From NCBI GenBank assembly GCA_017425765.1, contig JAFOXE010000175.1, positions 1 through 17,671 of the forward strand: a stretch of 17,671 bases of DNA, given 5' to 3'. This document shows, one piece after another, positions 1-8,863 of the stretch (the first letter of the stretch is position 1; each line of letters starts with the position of its first letter). The stretch comes from Paraprevotella sp. (GTDB lineage Bacteria > Bacteroidota > Bacteroidia > Bacteroidales > Bacteroidaceae). The notes under the pieces were generated by a model. That model saw only the letters and a list, made by a program, of their open reading frames with translations, did not search any database and had not been told where the DNA came from. A program made the translations under genes and the position numbers.

Positions 1-67
1 AGGGATGCTTACCCGAGCGTCTTGTTATACTTTACACCACGGTGTGTTTTCAGCCACTTGTGTGGGC
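1..67. other. Short left-edge intergenic stretch
   Basis: No gene is visible here. The stretch lies just past the stop codon (TAA, reverse complement at 68-70) of the phosphatase-like gene. It contains one small dyad, ACACC-AC-GGTGT, at about 34-45, which is too short to call a terminator with confidence. Confidence 0.4.
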
Positions 68-559
68 TTATGATTTGTCTTGTGAGCTGCATTTCTGTTG
101 TTGCACTTTTTCCAGAATTTTAGCCATCTTCTTACATGCCTTTTCCAAACTTTCCATCAGATTAGGGCTCTTCAAGAAACAATCTGCATTTTCCTCGGGT
201 TCATAAAAATCCTCGTTCTTTCCGTAACAATAGGTTTGCAGTAGTTGCAGATTTTGCCAATGGTCGTAGGTCAGAAATTTTGTCAGAATGTTTCGGTGCT
301 CACGCTGCATGGCTATAATCAAGTCGGCGTCATGCAGCATTTCGTGTGTTAAGAATTTTGGTTTCGCTGGAGTTGTGGGTTCCTTCGGATGCTCTCCCCG
401 TTTTGACATGGCTGTCCATATATCCATTTCTGTTTCATGGATACAGGCCGATTGTACTTCTATGCCCTTTATACCATTTTCTTCAAGAATCCTTTTTAGA
501 ATCTGCTCGGCCATGGGATGGTTACCTTTACCGCATGGTTCAATGATTAGCACTTTCAT
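68..559 (-). CDS. Degenerate low-molecular-weight phosphotyrosine phosphatase-like protein
   Basis: A cytoplasmic protein of 163 residues, about the usual length for the low-molecular-weight protein tyrosine phosphatase/arsenate reductase fold. I chose the ATG at 559 because the product then begins with the family's first beta strand (MKVLIIEPCGKGNHPMAE). An earlier in-frame ATG at 604 would only add a non-homologous tail. Family-like features are the PMAE segment after the P-loop, the DLIIAMQREHRNIL segment near residue 80, and an acidic C-terminal helix region ending in ECCKK-like helices. The key signature is abnormal. The family motif is C-x5-R with S/T next to it, but here C9 is followed by GKGNHP, with no Arg at the expected position. 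The usual DP general-acid motif near the C-terminus reads YEPEE instead. The fold assignment is reasonable. Phosphatase activity is doubtful, and a binding or regulatory role is possible. It lies downstream of, and is separated by a terminator from, the topB-porE pair. Confidence 0.62.
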   Translation of the reverse strand: MKVLIIEPCGKGNHPMAEQILKRILEENGIKGIEVQSACIHETEMDIWTAMSKRGEHPKEPTTPAKPKFLTHEMLHDADLIIAMQREHRNILTKFLTYDHWQNLQLLQTYCYGKNEDFYEPEENADCFLKSPNLMESLEKACKKMAKILEKVQQQKCSSQDKS

Positions 560-717
560 GACTTTGGGTGTTGAGATTTGTAAATAGAAAAAGTAGCGAG
601 TCACTGTTTTGTGCCACGAATCTATTCTTTTTTCACTGAAGCTTCATCATTTTGCACGCAGATTTAAGGTAATTTCTACGATGATAAGGTTTGTTTTCAG
701 TAGGTGTTTACAAGGGT

Positions 718-760
718 TAAAAATGAGAGCGCACACACCCTGCTTGGGGCGTATGCGCTC
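718..760 (-). terminator. Rho-independent terminator after the porE-like gene
   Basis: A hairpin with arms GAGCGCA (727-733) and TGCGCTC (754-760) has an inner CCC/GGG stem separated by two mismatches. Read on the minus strand it is followed closely by an ATTTTTAA tract (about 718-724). It sits 38 nt past the stop codon of the gene ending at 798, so it should end the topB-porE transcript before the phosphatase-like gene. Confidence 0.8.
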
Positions 761-797
761 TGTATGTGCTGCACGGGAATTATTTTTTGCTGTGTGT

Positions 798-2858
798 TTA
801 GTTTGTCTTTTGCTCGGTGGCCTCGATTGAAATAGTGGTGAATTTATCGTTGTTCTTAGAATTGCTATCCTTCTTGTCAAAGAGTCCGTACGTGGTACGG
901 AGCACCTTAAACTCGGTACGACGGTTCAAGGCATTGCACACATTTTGTTCTTCCTCGGGAAGACTCATGATGAATTGCTCGGTGAGGGTGTCGTTTTCGT
1001 GCAAGAAGGTGTAGGTTTCGGTAAGTTTTTTGCGTATCACCTTGGGGCGACTCTCGCCGTAGCCCACAGGTGTGAGGCGTTCGGCCTCGATGCCGTGTTC
1101 AATAAGGTAATTTACCACCGACTCGGCACGACGTTGCGACAGACGTAGGTTGTAAAGGTCGTTACCTCTAAAGTCGCAGTGTGCACTAAGTTCAATGGTT
1201 ACGTTGGGATTTTCGGTGAGTAGGGTCGCCAATTCGTCCAATGCTTGGGTGGACTCGGGAGTTAAGTCAGCCTTGTCGAACTCATAGAACACATTGTTTA
1301 CCAGCACTGGGGCAGTAAGAGATGCGAGGGGGAACTGCAATGTGTATTCTTGACTTACACTATCAACGCCTATGCGCAAATCTTCTTTGTGGTTCAAGAA
1401 ACCTTTGCAGGTGCCTAGGAATACATAGTCTACATTCGGCTGTATTTGTTGTGTGAACGAACCGTCGGGTTTTACGTTTAGTTTTAGGTTGGTTCCATCG
1501 TTACCCACCATATAAACAAGTGCGTCGGGTAGTTCGTATCCATCTTTCTCGTACACCCAGCCTTTTACGGTTTGCAATATCTCGGGACATTCAAAGCTCA
1601 TGATGTGATCCCAACCGCGTGCATCGCCACGATTGGAGCAGAAATATCCTCGGTTGTGAAGTCCTTCAAACGTCATTCCAAAGTCATCGCCTTGCGAGTT
1701 CATGGGCGATTTTAGGTTTTCGATGGTCCATACGTCGGTGGTGTCGCACACGGCGCGGAACAGGTCAAGGCCTCCCATCCCCATGTGGCCGTTGGACGAG
1801 AAATAGAGCTCACCATTAGGACGAAAAGTAGGGAACATTTCGTCGCCGGGGGTGTTTATGCTTGGACCTAAATTTTCTACGGCACCTACACCGCGACCGC
1901 CAATCTCGGTGCGCCAGATGTCAAGCCCACCATGGCCTCCGGGTTGGTCAGATACAAAATACAACCACTTGCCGTCGGGCGATACAGCGGGGTGGGCATA
2001 AGAGGAAAGTGTGTCTTTGCTTATTTCTAGGAGTTGAGGCTTTCCCCATGTGGCATCCGAACGCGAAGAGGTATAAATCTGTGCGAAACGAGGGTAGTCG
2101 GCATCGTAGGTACAGCGTGTAAGGTACATAGTCTTTTCGTCGGGCGAAAGGGCGCATGCACCTTCGTCGTACTCACTGTTTACTTCTGATTCGATGCGTT
2201 CCGGTTGGCTCCATTTTCCTTTGTCGTCCTTCTTCGACATAAATACATCGGCACTCTTTATGCCGGTGATGCCACTTAGTTCATCACCGGTTGCTTGGGA
2301 ACGGGTAGAAGTGATGTAGAGTATATCAAAATCTTCGCCGGCAAGTACAGGGGAGTAGTCTGAGCGTGGTCCGTTGAATATGGACTGCTTCTTGACGGTG
2401 TAGTTTGTGGGTCTTTTCTTCCAGATGGGCGCCATCGTACAACCTTGTATACCATTAAGCGACAAGGTGTCGGATGGTGCGATGTTTAGATAAAGCTCGT
2501 AATTTTGAATGGCTTTTTTGTAGTCGCCGGTCTTACGAAGCATTTCGGCTAGATAGAAATACACGGTGCTGTCTTGGCACTTGTATCGAATGGCATTTTG
2601 ATAAGAGCCTATCGCCTTTGCCGTATGATTGATGCGGCGATAGCACTCGGCAGCCTTCAATGCACGCTCCCCACGTTTCTTTCTGTCCTTAAGTGGGGTG
2701 CGCGTGTAGGCTTTTTTATATTCCGCTGCGGCATCAAAATATTCGCCCCGTGCATAAAACTGGTTTCCTCGTTTCATGTGATTTTCTGCACCGCAACTTG
2801 CCAAAAGGACGAGCAGAAGTAGGGCTATTATAGGATGTATTTGTAGCTTCTTCATCAT
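798..2858 (-). CDS. porE: PorE-like T9SS outer-membrane lipoprotein (TPR, PD40 propeller, OmpA)
   Basis: A 686-residue lipoprotein with the domain order known for PorE (PG1058) of the type IX secretion system, which ties the PorKLMNP complex to peptidoglycan. A lipoprotein signal with lipobox LASC predicts lipidation at C22. Residues about 27-140 are TPR-like helices (GNQFYARGEYFDAAAEY; GDYKKAIQNYELYL). Residues about 165-420 form PD40/WD40-like blades, shown by repeated SPDGKWLYFVSD, RPNGELYFSSN and GLDLFR elements. A small regulatory-like beta domain starts about residue 430 (VKGWVYEKDG). The OmpA C-terminal domain starts with FYEFDKADL near D528. It keeps the peptidoglycan-binding Asp (D562, in SAHCD instead of the usual HTD) and the Arg of the LSQRRA helix (R577). 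The length is close to that of PG1058. It starts 24 nt after topB stops, so the two are probably cotranscribed. ATG at 2858 is followed by a second ATG at 2855, and either may be the true start. The fold is certain. The PorE name is inferred from domain order, and a PorE paralogue is the main alternative. Confidence 0.82.
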   Translation of the reverse strand: MMKKLQIHPIIALLLLVLLASCGAENHMKRGNQFYARGEYFDAAAEYKKAYTRTPLKDRKKRGERALKAAECYRRINHTAKAIGSYQNAIRYKCQDSTVYFYLAEMLRKTGDYKKAIQNYELYLNIAPSDTLSLNGIQGCTMAPIWKKRPTNYTVKKQSIFNGPRSDYSPVLAGEDFDILYITSTRSQATGDELSGITGIKSADVFMSKKDDKGKWSQPERIESEVNSEYDEGACALSPDEKTMYLTRCTYDADYPRFAQIYTSSRSDATWGKPQLLEISKDTLSSYAHPAVSPDGKWLYFVSDQPGGHGGLDIWRTEIGGRGVGAVENLGPSINTPGDEMFPTFRPNGELYFSSNGHMGMGGLDLFRAVCDTTDVWTIENLKSPMNSQGDDFGMTFEGLHNRGYFCSNRGDARGWDHIMSFECPEILQTVKGWVYEKDGYELPDALVYMVGNDGTNLKLNVKPDGSFTQQIQPNVDYVFLGTCKGFLNHKEDLRIGVDSVSQEYTLQFPLASLTAPVLVNNVFYEFDKADLTPESTQALDELATLLTENPNVTIELSAHCDFRGNDLYNLRLSQRRAESVVNYLIEHGIEAERLTPVGYGESRPKVIRKKLTETYTFLHENDTLTEQFIMSLPEEEQNVCNALNRRTEFKVLRTTYGLFDKKDSNSKNNDKFTTISIEATEQKTN

Positions 2859-2882
2859 TAAAGAAACGAGAAGAGGCGTGGT

Positions 2883-4964
2883 TTATTGTTTGAAAGGGTG
2901 ACGGAATGTGCATCCATTTTTCCACTCCGAGCAACCGAAGGCTGTATTCCCTTTTATAATCGTACCTTGGCCGCAAACCGGACAGGGCGCACCCACCACT
3001 ATAGAATCTGTGGATGTGTTTCCTTTCTTGCGAATGGTACGCTTGGGCTTCTTCTCGGTGTCGGTGCTCTTTGATGCTGATTTCTTCTTACTTTCTTCGG
3101 GCGTTTCAGCTACGTGACGATTTGAATTGTCGGCCAACACGGTGTTCACCAAGTCGGTAACCATTTGCTTGAGTTCTGTAATGAAGGTTTGGGTATCGTA
3201 GTTTTTTTGTTCTATTTGTCGTAGCTTTTTCTCCCAGATACCGGTCAATTCAGCACTTTTCAACAATTCTTCGTGAATTAGGCCTATGAGTTCCACCCCC
3301 GTCTGGGTAGCAAAGAGAGCTTTACGCTTCTTTTGAATGTAACGACGTTTGAAAAGTGTTTCGATGATGGCTGCTCGAGTAGAGGGCCGTCCTATTCCGT
3401 TTTCTTTTAGCGCATCGCGTAACTCTTCGTCCTCTACCATACTACCTGCGGTTTCCATAGCTCGCAGTAAAGTGGCCTCGGTGTACGGTTTGGGAGCTGT
3501 TGTCCATTTCTCAGCTAGATCTGGTCGATGCGGACCACTCTCTCCCTTGGTAAAGGCCGGAAGTGTTCGTTCTTCTTCTGTATTTTGTTCGCTTTCTTCG
3601 GGTTGGGCTTGCGTATAGAGAACACGCCATCCTGGTGCGGTGATTTGCTTCCCCGTCACCTTAAAACTAATGCCTTCAACATCGCCAAGCACGATGGTCT
3701 GCAAGAAGTTGCAATCAGGATAGAATACCCCGATGAAACGGCGAGCAACCAGGTCATATACTTTCGCCTCCATGTCGGTCATGTTACGAGCTACAACTCC
3801 TGTGGGTATGATGGCATGATGGTCGGTTACCTTAGCAGAGTCAAAGACCTTTTTACTCTTGAGGAGTGGTTTATTTGCTAGCGGGGCTACAAATTCACTA
3901 TATTGTACCAACCCTTTGAGGATGTTGGGGCATTTTGGGAAAATGTCGTCACTTAAAAATGTGGTGTCCACGCGAGGATAAGTAGTCAACTTCTTCTCAT
4001 AAAGGCTTTGAATAACTTGCAGCGTTTGCTCGGCCGAGAATGCAAATTTCTTGTTACATTCCACTTGCAGTGAGGTAAGGTCGAACAAGCGTGGGGGTGC
4101 TTCTTTCCCTTTCTTTGTGGTGACGTCCACTACGGTGAAGGGCGCGTCTTGAATAGTTTCTAGGGCCTTCAATCCTTCTTCTTGCGAAGTAAATCCTCGA
4201 CGTGCAAGGTCGTTCTTCCCCTTCTCATTTTTTGTTGTGGATTCACTGTTTTCGTCTTCTTCATCTTGCTCCATCACCGCCGTGAAGGTGGTATCTTTGT
4301 ATACGGTTGTCAACACCCAATAGGGCTGTGGAGTGAAGTTTTCGATTTCGTATTGTCGTTTGACGATGAGGGCCAAGGTGGGTGTTTGTACTCGTCCGAT
4401 GCTAAGCACTTGCTTGGGTGGAGCATATTTTAATGTATACAATCGTGTTGCATTCATGCCCAAGGTCCAGTCACCAATGGCACGACTCAGCCCCGCTTCA
4501 TATAGCGACTGATATTCGCTTTGATCTTTAAGTGTATTGAATCCTTCGCGTATGGCCTCTTCGGTAAGTGAAGATATCCACAATCGCTTGACAGGGCATT
4601 TCGCTCCTGCTTTCTGCATCACCCACCGTTGGATTAGCTCTCCTTCTTGTCCGGCATCTCCACAGTTAATAATGGTTTCGGCGTTGGCCATTAAGCGTTC
4701 AATCGTGCGAAATTGTTTTTCTACCCCTTTGTCGTCTTTCAGTTTGATGCCGAACCGAGGTGGAATCATTGGCAGGGCTGATAGGCTCCAACTCTTCCAT
4801 GTTGGGCTATATTCGTGGGGCTCCTTGAGCTCGCATAGATGTCCGAATGTCCAGGTCACTTGATAGCCATTACCTTCCATATATCCATCGTATGCTTTAT
4901 TGGCGCCCAAGACGTGGGCAATGTCTTTGGCTACGCTTGGCTTCTCCGCTATGCAGACAATCAT
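2883..4964 (-). CDS. topB: DNA topoisomerase III (type IA)
   Basis: A 693-residue cytoplasmic enzyme that passes single DNA strands through a transient break, typically to resolve recombination and replication intermediates. The N-terminal TOPRIM domain starts with IAEKPSVAKDIA (catalytic E7) and has the acidic GDAGQEGE motif with D103 and E107. The second Asp of the classical DxDxE is Gly here, as in the DAGREGE form seen in other TopB proteins. The core follows with the SIGRVQTPTLALI motif and the active-site tyrosine Y329 in TTYPRVDT. Helices with GIGRPSTRAAIIETL lie near residue 520. A Lys/Ser-rich linker leads to a C-terminal four-cysteine zinc finger (C661, C664, C678, C685). The length fits the family. 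A -7 promoter element lies just upstream at 4991-4998, and the porE-like gene follows after 24 nt. Identification is firm. Confidence 0.95.
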   Translation of the reverse strand: MIVCIAEKPSVAKDIAHVLGANKAYDGYMEGNGYQVTWTFGHLCELKEPHEYSPTWKSWSLSALPMIPPRFGIKLKDDKGVEKQFRTIERLMANAETIINCGDAGQEGELIQRWVMQKAGAKCPVKRLWISSLTEEAIREGFNTLKDQSEYQSLYEAGLSRAIGDWTLGMNATRLYTLKYAPPKQVLSIGRVQTPTLALIVKRQYEIENFTPQPYWVLTTVYKDTTFTAVMEQDEEDENSESTTKNEKGKNDLARRGFTSQEEGLKALETIQDAPFTVVDVTTKKGKEAPPRLFDLTSLQVECNKKFAFSAEQTLQVIQSLYEKKLTTYPRVDTTFLSDDIFPKCPNILKGLVQYSEFVAPLANKPLLKSKKVFDSAKVTDHHAIIPTGVVARNMTDMEAKVYDLVARRFIGVFYPDCNFLQTIVLGDVEGISFKVTGKQITAPGWRVLYTQAQPEESEQNTEEERTLPAFTKGESGPHRPDLAEKWTTAPKPYTEATLLRAMETAGSMVEDEELRDALKENGIGRPSTRAAIIETLFKRRYIQKKRKALFATQTGVELIGLIHEELLKSAELTGIWEKKLRQIEQKNYDTQTFITELKQMVTDLVNTVLADNSNRHVAETPEESKKKSASKSTDTEKKPKRTIRKKGNTSTDSIVVGAPCPVCGQGTIIKGNTAFGCSEWKNGCTFRHPFKQ

Positions 4965-4990
4965 GAATCAATATTTAGGGGTTCGTTGTG

Positions 4991-4998
4991 CAAAGATA
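4991..4998 (-). promoter_or_regulatory. Probable -7 element of the topB promoter
   Basis: On the minus strand this reads TATCTTTG, a perfect match to the Bacteroidetes -7 consensus TAnnTTTG, 26 nt before the topB ATG. I see no clear TTTG/TTG -33 element. The expected position falls inside the terminator hairpin of the upstream gene, so this promoter may be weak or depend on an activator. Confidence 0.55.
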
Positions 4999-5011
4999 GT
5001 TCTTTTTACGT

Positions 5012-5043
5012 AAAAACCGCACTTTCATCAATGATGGGTGCGG
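5012..5043 (-). terminator. Rho-independent terminator after the BNR_4/LamG gene
   Basis: Arms CCGCAC (5017-5022) and GTGCGG (5038-5043) enclose a loop that can itself fold. On the minus strand the stem is followed at once by TTTTTA (5011-5016). It lies 32 nt past the stop codon at 5076. The other side is also T-rich on the plus strand (CTTCCTTTTT), so it could work in both directions. Confidence 0.8.
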
Positions 5044-5075
5044 CTTCCTTTTTAATTGAGTTTGTGATATGGTCA

Positions 5076-8000
5076 CTATCTAACCATGGTTTTTTGCTTG
5101 TTATGGATATAGATTCCGGAACGCAACTTGCTCATTTCGTTTTTGTTTGTTGCTTTCTGAATCAGTCTTCCGTTTAGATCATATACGTTTCCGATGCCGT
5201 CCTTTTCATATTCCTCTACCATTGTGATTTGTGTTAGGATGTCCGGATTATGTACGGCGCGGAGTGCATCACGTAGGATGGAGTAGGCCTCCATCAAGGT
5301 ATGATAGCTAGAGCCGGTTGTCGTATTTTTTGCTTGTTCGTTGGCTTCATTCAGCACGGTACGCACTTCGTTAGTAAGTGAGTTCCCGTTAAGGAGTTTA
5401 TCCGCGGCTGTTTTCATCTCGCTCAATAGAGTGTAGATTTCCTCCTCTGTCCGATTGGCAGTGATGTTCTTCAAGGCAACATTATCTATACCTAAGAACT
5501 TCTCGCTTCCGTTTGAATTGTGTATGGCCGAGAAACCAAAAGTTACGGCCGAAGTGCCGTCGCAACGAAATGTAGTGGCGCCACTTTGCCAAAGTTCTGC
5601 ATTTCCGGGTGCGCTTGTCGAGGCTTTTTCGGAAGAGGTTGTAGGCGAAGAAGGTTTGACCCATAAATTGCAATTACCACCCAGACCGCTTTGCCAAAGT
5701 TCTGCGCTCAATTGGTAGTATCCGGCTGGCAGCGTGTCGCAAATTTGTTGTAGTTCGACGGTGGAAGTTCCCCATTTTTGACGAACTAGATATGCATTTT
5801 TACCATCCTCGTTGGTGGTGGGAATATGGCTGTATAAACTAGCATACAAACAACTACTGTTTACGATGGTCATATCGTTGTTATTGCGGTTGGTGTAGTT
5901 TACAGTCCAACTTTCTGGTACATAAATAGCACGGTCAGCCTCCACTCCGGAGTTCGCAAGTGTGGAATACGATGCTTCGAAATCTCGATTTTTGATTGCA
6001 TGACTATAGTCTATATTTAGCGTTTCGTCAGCTAATCGTATACCTTGTATGGTGCAAATTTCTTCAAGGGTCAGTGCTACGTTATACATTGCAAAGTTAT
6101 CTAATGTACCAATATAATCTCCATTATCATTGGCATAGCTTGTATCCCACCATTGTGTGCGACCGATGTAGTTGCGCTCACAGGTAGTTTGTGCCGATAG
6201 CAAATACGGCTCGTTTATATTTTCTGTTCCGCTTGCGGCCAACACACCGTTTATATAAATACGGGTTAGTTTTGTCATTGCATCAAAGGTTACTGCCATT
6301 TTATACGTAGTTCCTTTTTCCAATGCAATGCTACTATTGGTCATAGTTGTAGTACCGCCTGCATATTTGATACCTGCAGAGAGTGCGTTGGCACGAAGAA
6401 AAAGGCTGTTGCCTGAATCGAAGCCGAAGTCGTAAAAGCGTGGTGCTTTGTCCAATAGATTTGGAGTAGCTTCTAGCAAAATGGTGTAACTGCGAAGGCT
6501 GTCCATAACTTCGGCCGGAGCAATTGCGTAACCGTTGTTACTGAATCCGGTTGCAGTATTCTTGGTTAGATTCAGTTGACCGTCGATTACGGCGGTCCCC
6601 ATAATTTTTAAGTCGTTTCCTTTTCCGCTTAAGTCCTTCACGAATTTTTGTTCACTTTCGCTGTAGGTGTCGGTTGTTTCAAACGTATAGCTTGCCAGAA
6701 GGTTTTGTTCAATATCTCGTGGCATGGCTTTCACCACAAACTCTCTACTAATATTTCCGGTGGATGCAGTTAGGCGCACCTCTGTTTCCACTTCCGGAGC
6801 ACGAAAGGTACCATCGATATTCACAATATCAGTGTGTGACGATGTCCAAATCACAGGTTCACTACCTACTTTTTCCGGCATCACCACATCCGTGAAGATT
6901 TCCTGCGGCATATGAATTACGTCCAGAGCCTTCATCTTAAGCGCATTCTTAACGCTTTCTTGTGTCATGTTTTCTCCATATACCACCGCACTATTCAGCG
7001 TTCCGGCATAGCCGCCAATTTCAAGTTTTTCTAATGTGATGCCTGTTACTTCGATTTTTTGATCAATCAATCCGTTGCGATATACTACAAGTGTATTACC
7101 GTTGTAGCTCATGCTGATGTTCACATCCGATAGTTTGGTTGGCCAATAGTCGCCGTTTGTTCCGTTTGCGTTGGTGGCCCAATTGTCGGAAGTATAGAAT
7201 TTGTTCGTGCTATTATATCGTGTTCCTTTTATTATTATATAAGGTGTAACTGTGCTTTGGTCTAGGCCGTATGTAAAATCATTCGAGCTGATCAAGGTTC
7301 CGTAATACGCTTCAGGACTTACCTTCAAGTTTACGTTTAGGGTAAAACTTGTTAGGTTGGTTCCTTCTGTAAGTTCAAGTTTGTTTAAGTCGCTTGCCGA
7401 TACAGCCCTTCCCCCAAACTCTTGTGCTGCCACAACTGCAGGAGTTGTGGTTATTTCTTTCCAATCGTAGTCGCAATGGATTGCCGTGGGATAACCCAAA
7501 GGATAACCTTGCTTCACCATCCAATAGTAATAATCTCCGTTCATCCATCCCAACTTAAGAGGTGAGTTCTCTGAGCCGGGCAGTACGAAAGGACGTACGT
7601 TGTTCTTCTTTGAGTTACGGGTTATTTGTTCTTTTGATGTAATAGTTCCGTTGTCGTCAAGTGTATATTTCCAGATTTCAAACACCTTGTTACCAGAATC
7701 TCCAGTGGTGGGGATTGACAAATAGATTATGTTTGGATTTGCAGGGTCAAGAGCTTCACCACCGCTGTAGCAGTGCTCTGTATTTGAAGGGTGGAATTTG
7801 CCACCACCATCTGCAAGGTCGGTTAATCTCCAGCTGCTTCCCGTCCATTTTGCATAATAATATTCATGTTGGGTCTTTCCGCCATTTATTTTCACCATGG
7901 CAATAACCGGTCGGTCTTGCTTGTCGCATGCTATTTGCCAAACCCAATCACGTAGGTTGCTGGGTGCATCCACGATGGTGTTGGGGTATTGACTCTTATA

Positions 8001-8834
8001 GCTGCTGGTCTTGTTCACGTTGAACTTTCCGTTGGCAATGGTTGATAGTATTTTACCCTTAATGTCCTCCAAAGTTAAGTTGGTGCTCACGCTTCCGTCG
8101 TCATTCTTTGTCGCGTTTAGGTTTATTACATTAAAATACAACCAGTTGGGTTGCTCGTTGTCGGGATGTCCTGTAGTATAGGTCATATACAACTTGTCCT
8201 TTCCATTACTGTAGTATTTTGCGTATGGGCGTGCTCCGGTCGATTGCACCATTTGATACGGTCCCCATTTGATACTCACGTTGTCATTGGCATCCGGGAT
8301 GCTGATCTTAGCGATGGTAGGATGCCATCCCAATCCGCGCCAGCATAGATAGAAGTGTTCCGGGTCGTCGCTCAAGATGAACGGTGATGGATACGTTGTA
8401 TTGTGGCTGGTGGTAATCTTTTTTTCTTCGCCCAAGCTTGTGATGTCACCCGGTTTCTTTGATACTCTGTAATAGAAGGCTGCTTCATCAGTGTGGCGTG
8501 AGTAGATAATCAAGATACGCTCGTCAGGTAGTACTAGGAATGAAGGATTGTTGTGGTCGTCCGGTTGAAAATACGAACGAACCAGAACTTCATTGCGTTT
8601 CCCGCTGCGGAAATCCATTTGTGTGGCTTTGATGTTGCCGTGTACATCAATATATCCCATGTAGGATGCATTGATGGTTCCGCTTTCGTTTTCATAGTGC
8701 AAGGCACGCGGGTCGGCAAACCAGCACCAAGCTCCTTCGTTTGTTACATTGTAGCCGCTGAACGACTCTTGTGCTCGTAACGAGGTGCACCATGTCACCA
8801 AGGCAAGCAGCAGACAAGTTGATATTTTTTTCAT
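5076..8834 (-). CDS. Secreted BNR_4/LamG multidomain protein with a T9SS C-terminal sorting domain
   Basis: A 1252-residue secreted protein, likely a polysaccharide-acting surface enzyme. I chose the ATG at 8834 because it opens a clean signal peptide (MKKISTCLLLALVTWCTSLRA, cleavage before Q22). An in-frame ATG at 8882 would add 16 residues and lies upstream of the probable transcription start. Approximate domains: BNR_4 beta-propeller (27-470) beginning with the hallmark EGAWCWFADPRAL; LamG-like fold (480-645); Ig-like domain (650-720); second LamG-like domain (about 720-940); a jelly-roll resembling carbohydrate-binding modules (970-1130); a helical stretch (1135-1200); and a C-terminal tail with VYDLNGRLIQ and LRSGIYIHNKQ, the pattern of type A T9SS sorting domains. 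The BNR_4 part has H94, H114, Y148 and R166, arranged much like the catalytic residues of ulvan lyases PL24/PL25. That function is an inference, because many BNR_4 proteins are uncharacterised. The gene is monocistronic, with its own promoter and terminator. No SusCD pair or sulfatase is nearby, so it is not part of a visible polysaccharide utilization locus. Confidence 0.85.
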   Translation of the reverse strand: MKKISTCLLLALVTWCTSLRAQESFSGYNVTNEGAWCWFADPRALHYENESGTINASYMGYIDVHGNIKATQMDFRSGKRNEVLVRSYFQPDDHNNPSFLVLPDERILIIYSRHTDEAAFYYRVSKKPGDITSLGEEKKITTSHNTTYPSPFILSDDPEHFYLCWRGLGWHPTIAKISIPDANDNVSIKWGPYQMVQSTGARPYAKYYSNGKDKLYMTYTTGHPDNEQPNWLYFNVINLNATKNDDGSVSTNLTLEDIKGKILSTIANGKFNVNKTSSYKSQYPNTIVDAPSNLRDWVWQIACDKQDRPVIAMVKINGGKTQHEYYYAKWTGSSWRLTDLADGGGKFHPSNTEHCYSGGEALDPANPNIIYLSIPTTGDSGNKVFEIWKYTLDDNGTITSKEQITRNSKKNNVRPFVLPGSENSPLKLGWMNGDYYYWMVKQGYPLGYPTAIHCDYDWKEITTTPAVVAAQEFGGRAVSASDLNKLELTEGTNLTSFTLNVNLKVSPEAYYGTLISSNDFTYGLDQSTVTPYIIIKGTRYNSTNKFYTSDNWATNANGTNGDYWPTKLSDVNISMSYNGNTLVVYRNGLIDQKIEVTGITLEKLEIGGYAGTLNSAVVYGENMTQESVKNALKMKALDVIHMPQEIFTDVVMPEKVGSEPVIWTSSHTDIVNIDGTFRAPEVETEVRLTASTGNISREFVVKAMPRDIEQNLLASYTFETTDTYSESEQKFVKDLSGKGNDLKIMGTAVIDGQLNLTKNTATGFSNNGYAIAPAEVMDSLRSYTILLEATPNLLDKAPRFYDFGFDSGNSLFLRANALSAGIKYAGGTTTMTNSSIALEKGTTYKMAVTFDAMTKLTRIYINGVLAASGTENINEPYLLSAQTTCERNYIGRTQWWDTSYANDNGDYIGTLDNFAMYNVALTLEEICTIQGIRLADETLNIDYSHAIKNRDFEASYSTLANSGVEADRAIYVPESWTVNYTNRNNNDMTIVNSSCLYASLYSHIPTTNEDGKNAYLVRQKWGTSTVELQQICDTLPAGYYQLSAELWQSGLGGNCNLWVKPSSPTTSSEKASTSAPGNAELWQSGATTFRCDGTSAVTFGFSAIHNSNGSEKFLGIDNVALKNITANRTEEEIYTLLSEMKTAADKLLNGNSLTNEVRTVLNEANEQAKNTTTGSSYHTLMEAYSILRDALRAVHNPDILTQITMVEEYEKDGIGNVYDLNGRLIQKATNKNEMSKLRSGIYIHNKQKTMVR

Positions 8835-8863
8835 AATATATTGATTTTTAATATTCCAATATG

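Noticed and set aside
4653..4658. Loss of the second catalytic Asp in TopB (GDAGQEGE)
   Set aside because: A Gly at this position (DAGREGE type) also occurs in other TopB proteins, so it does not suggest inactivation.
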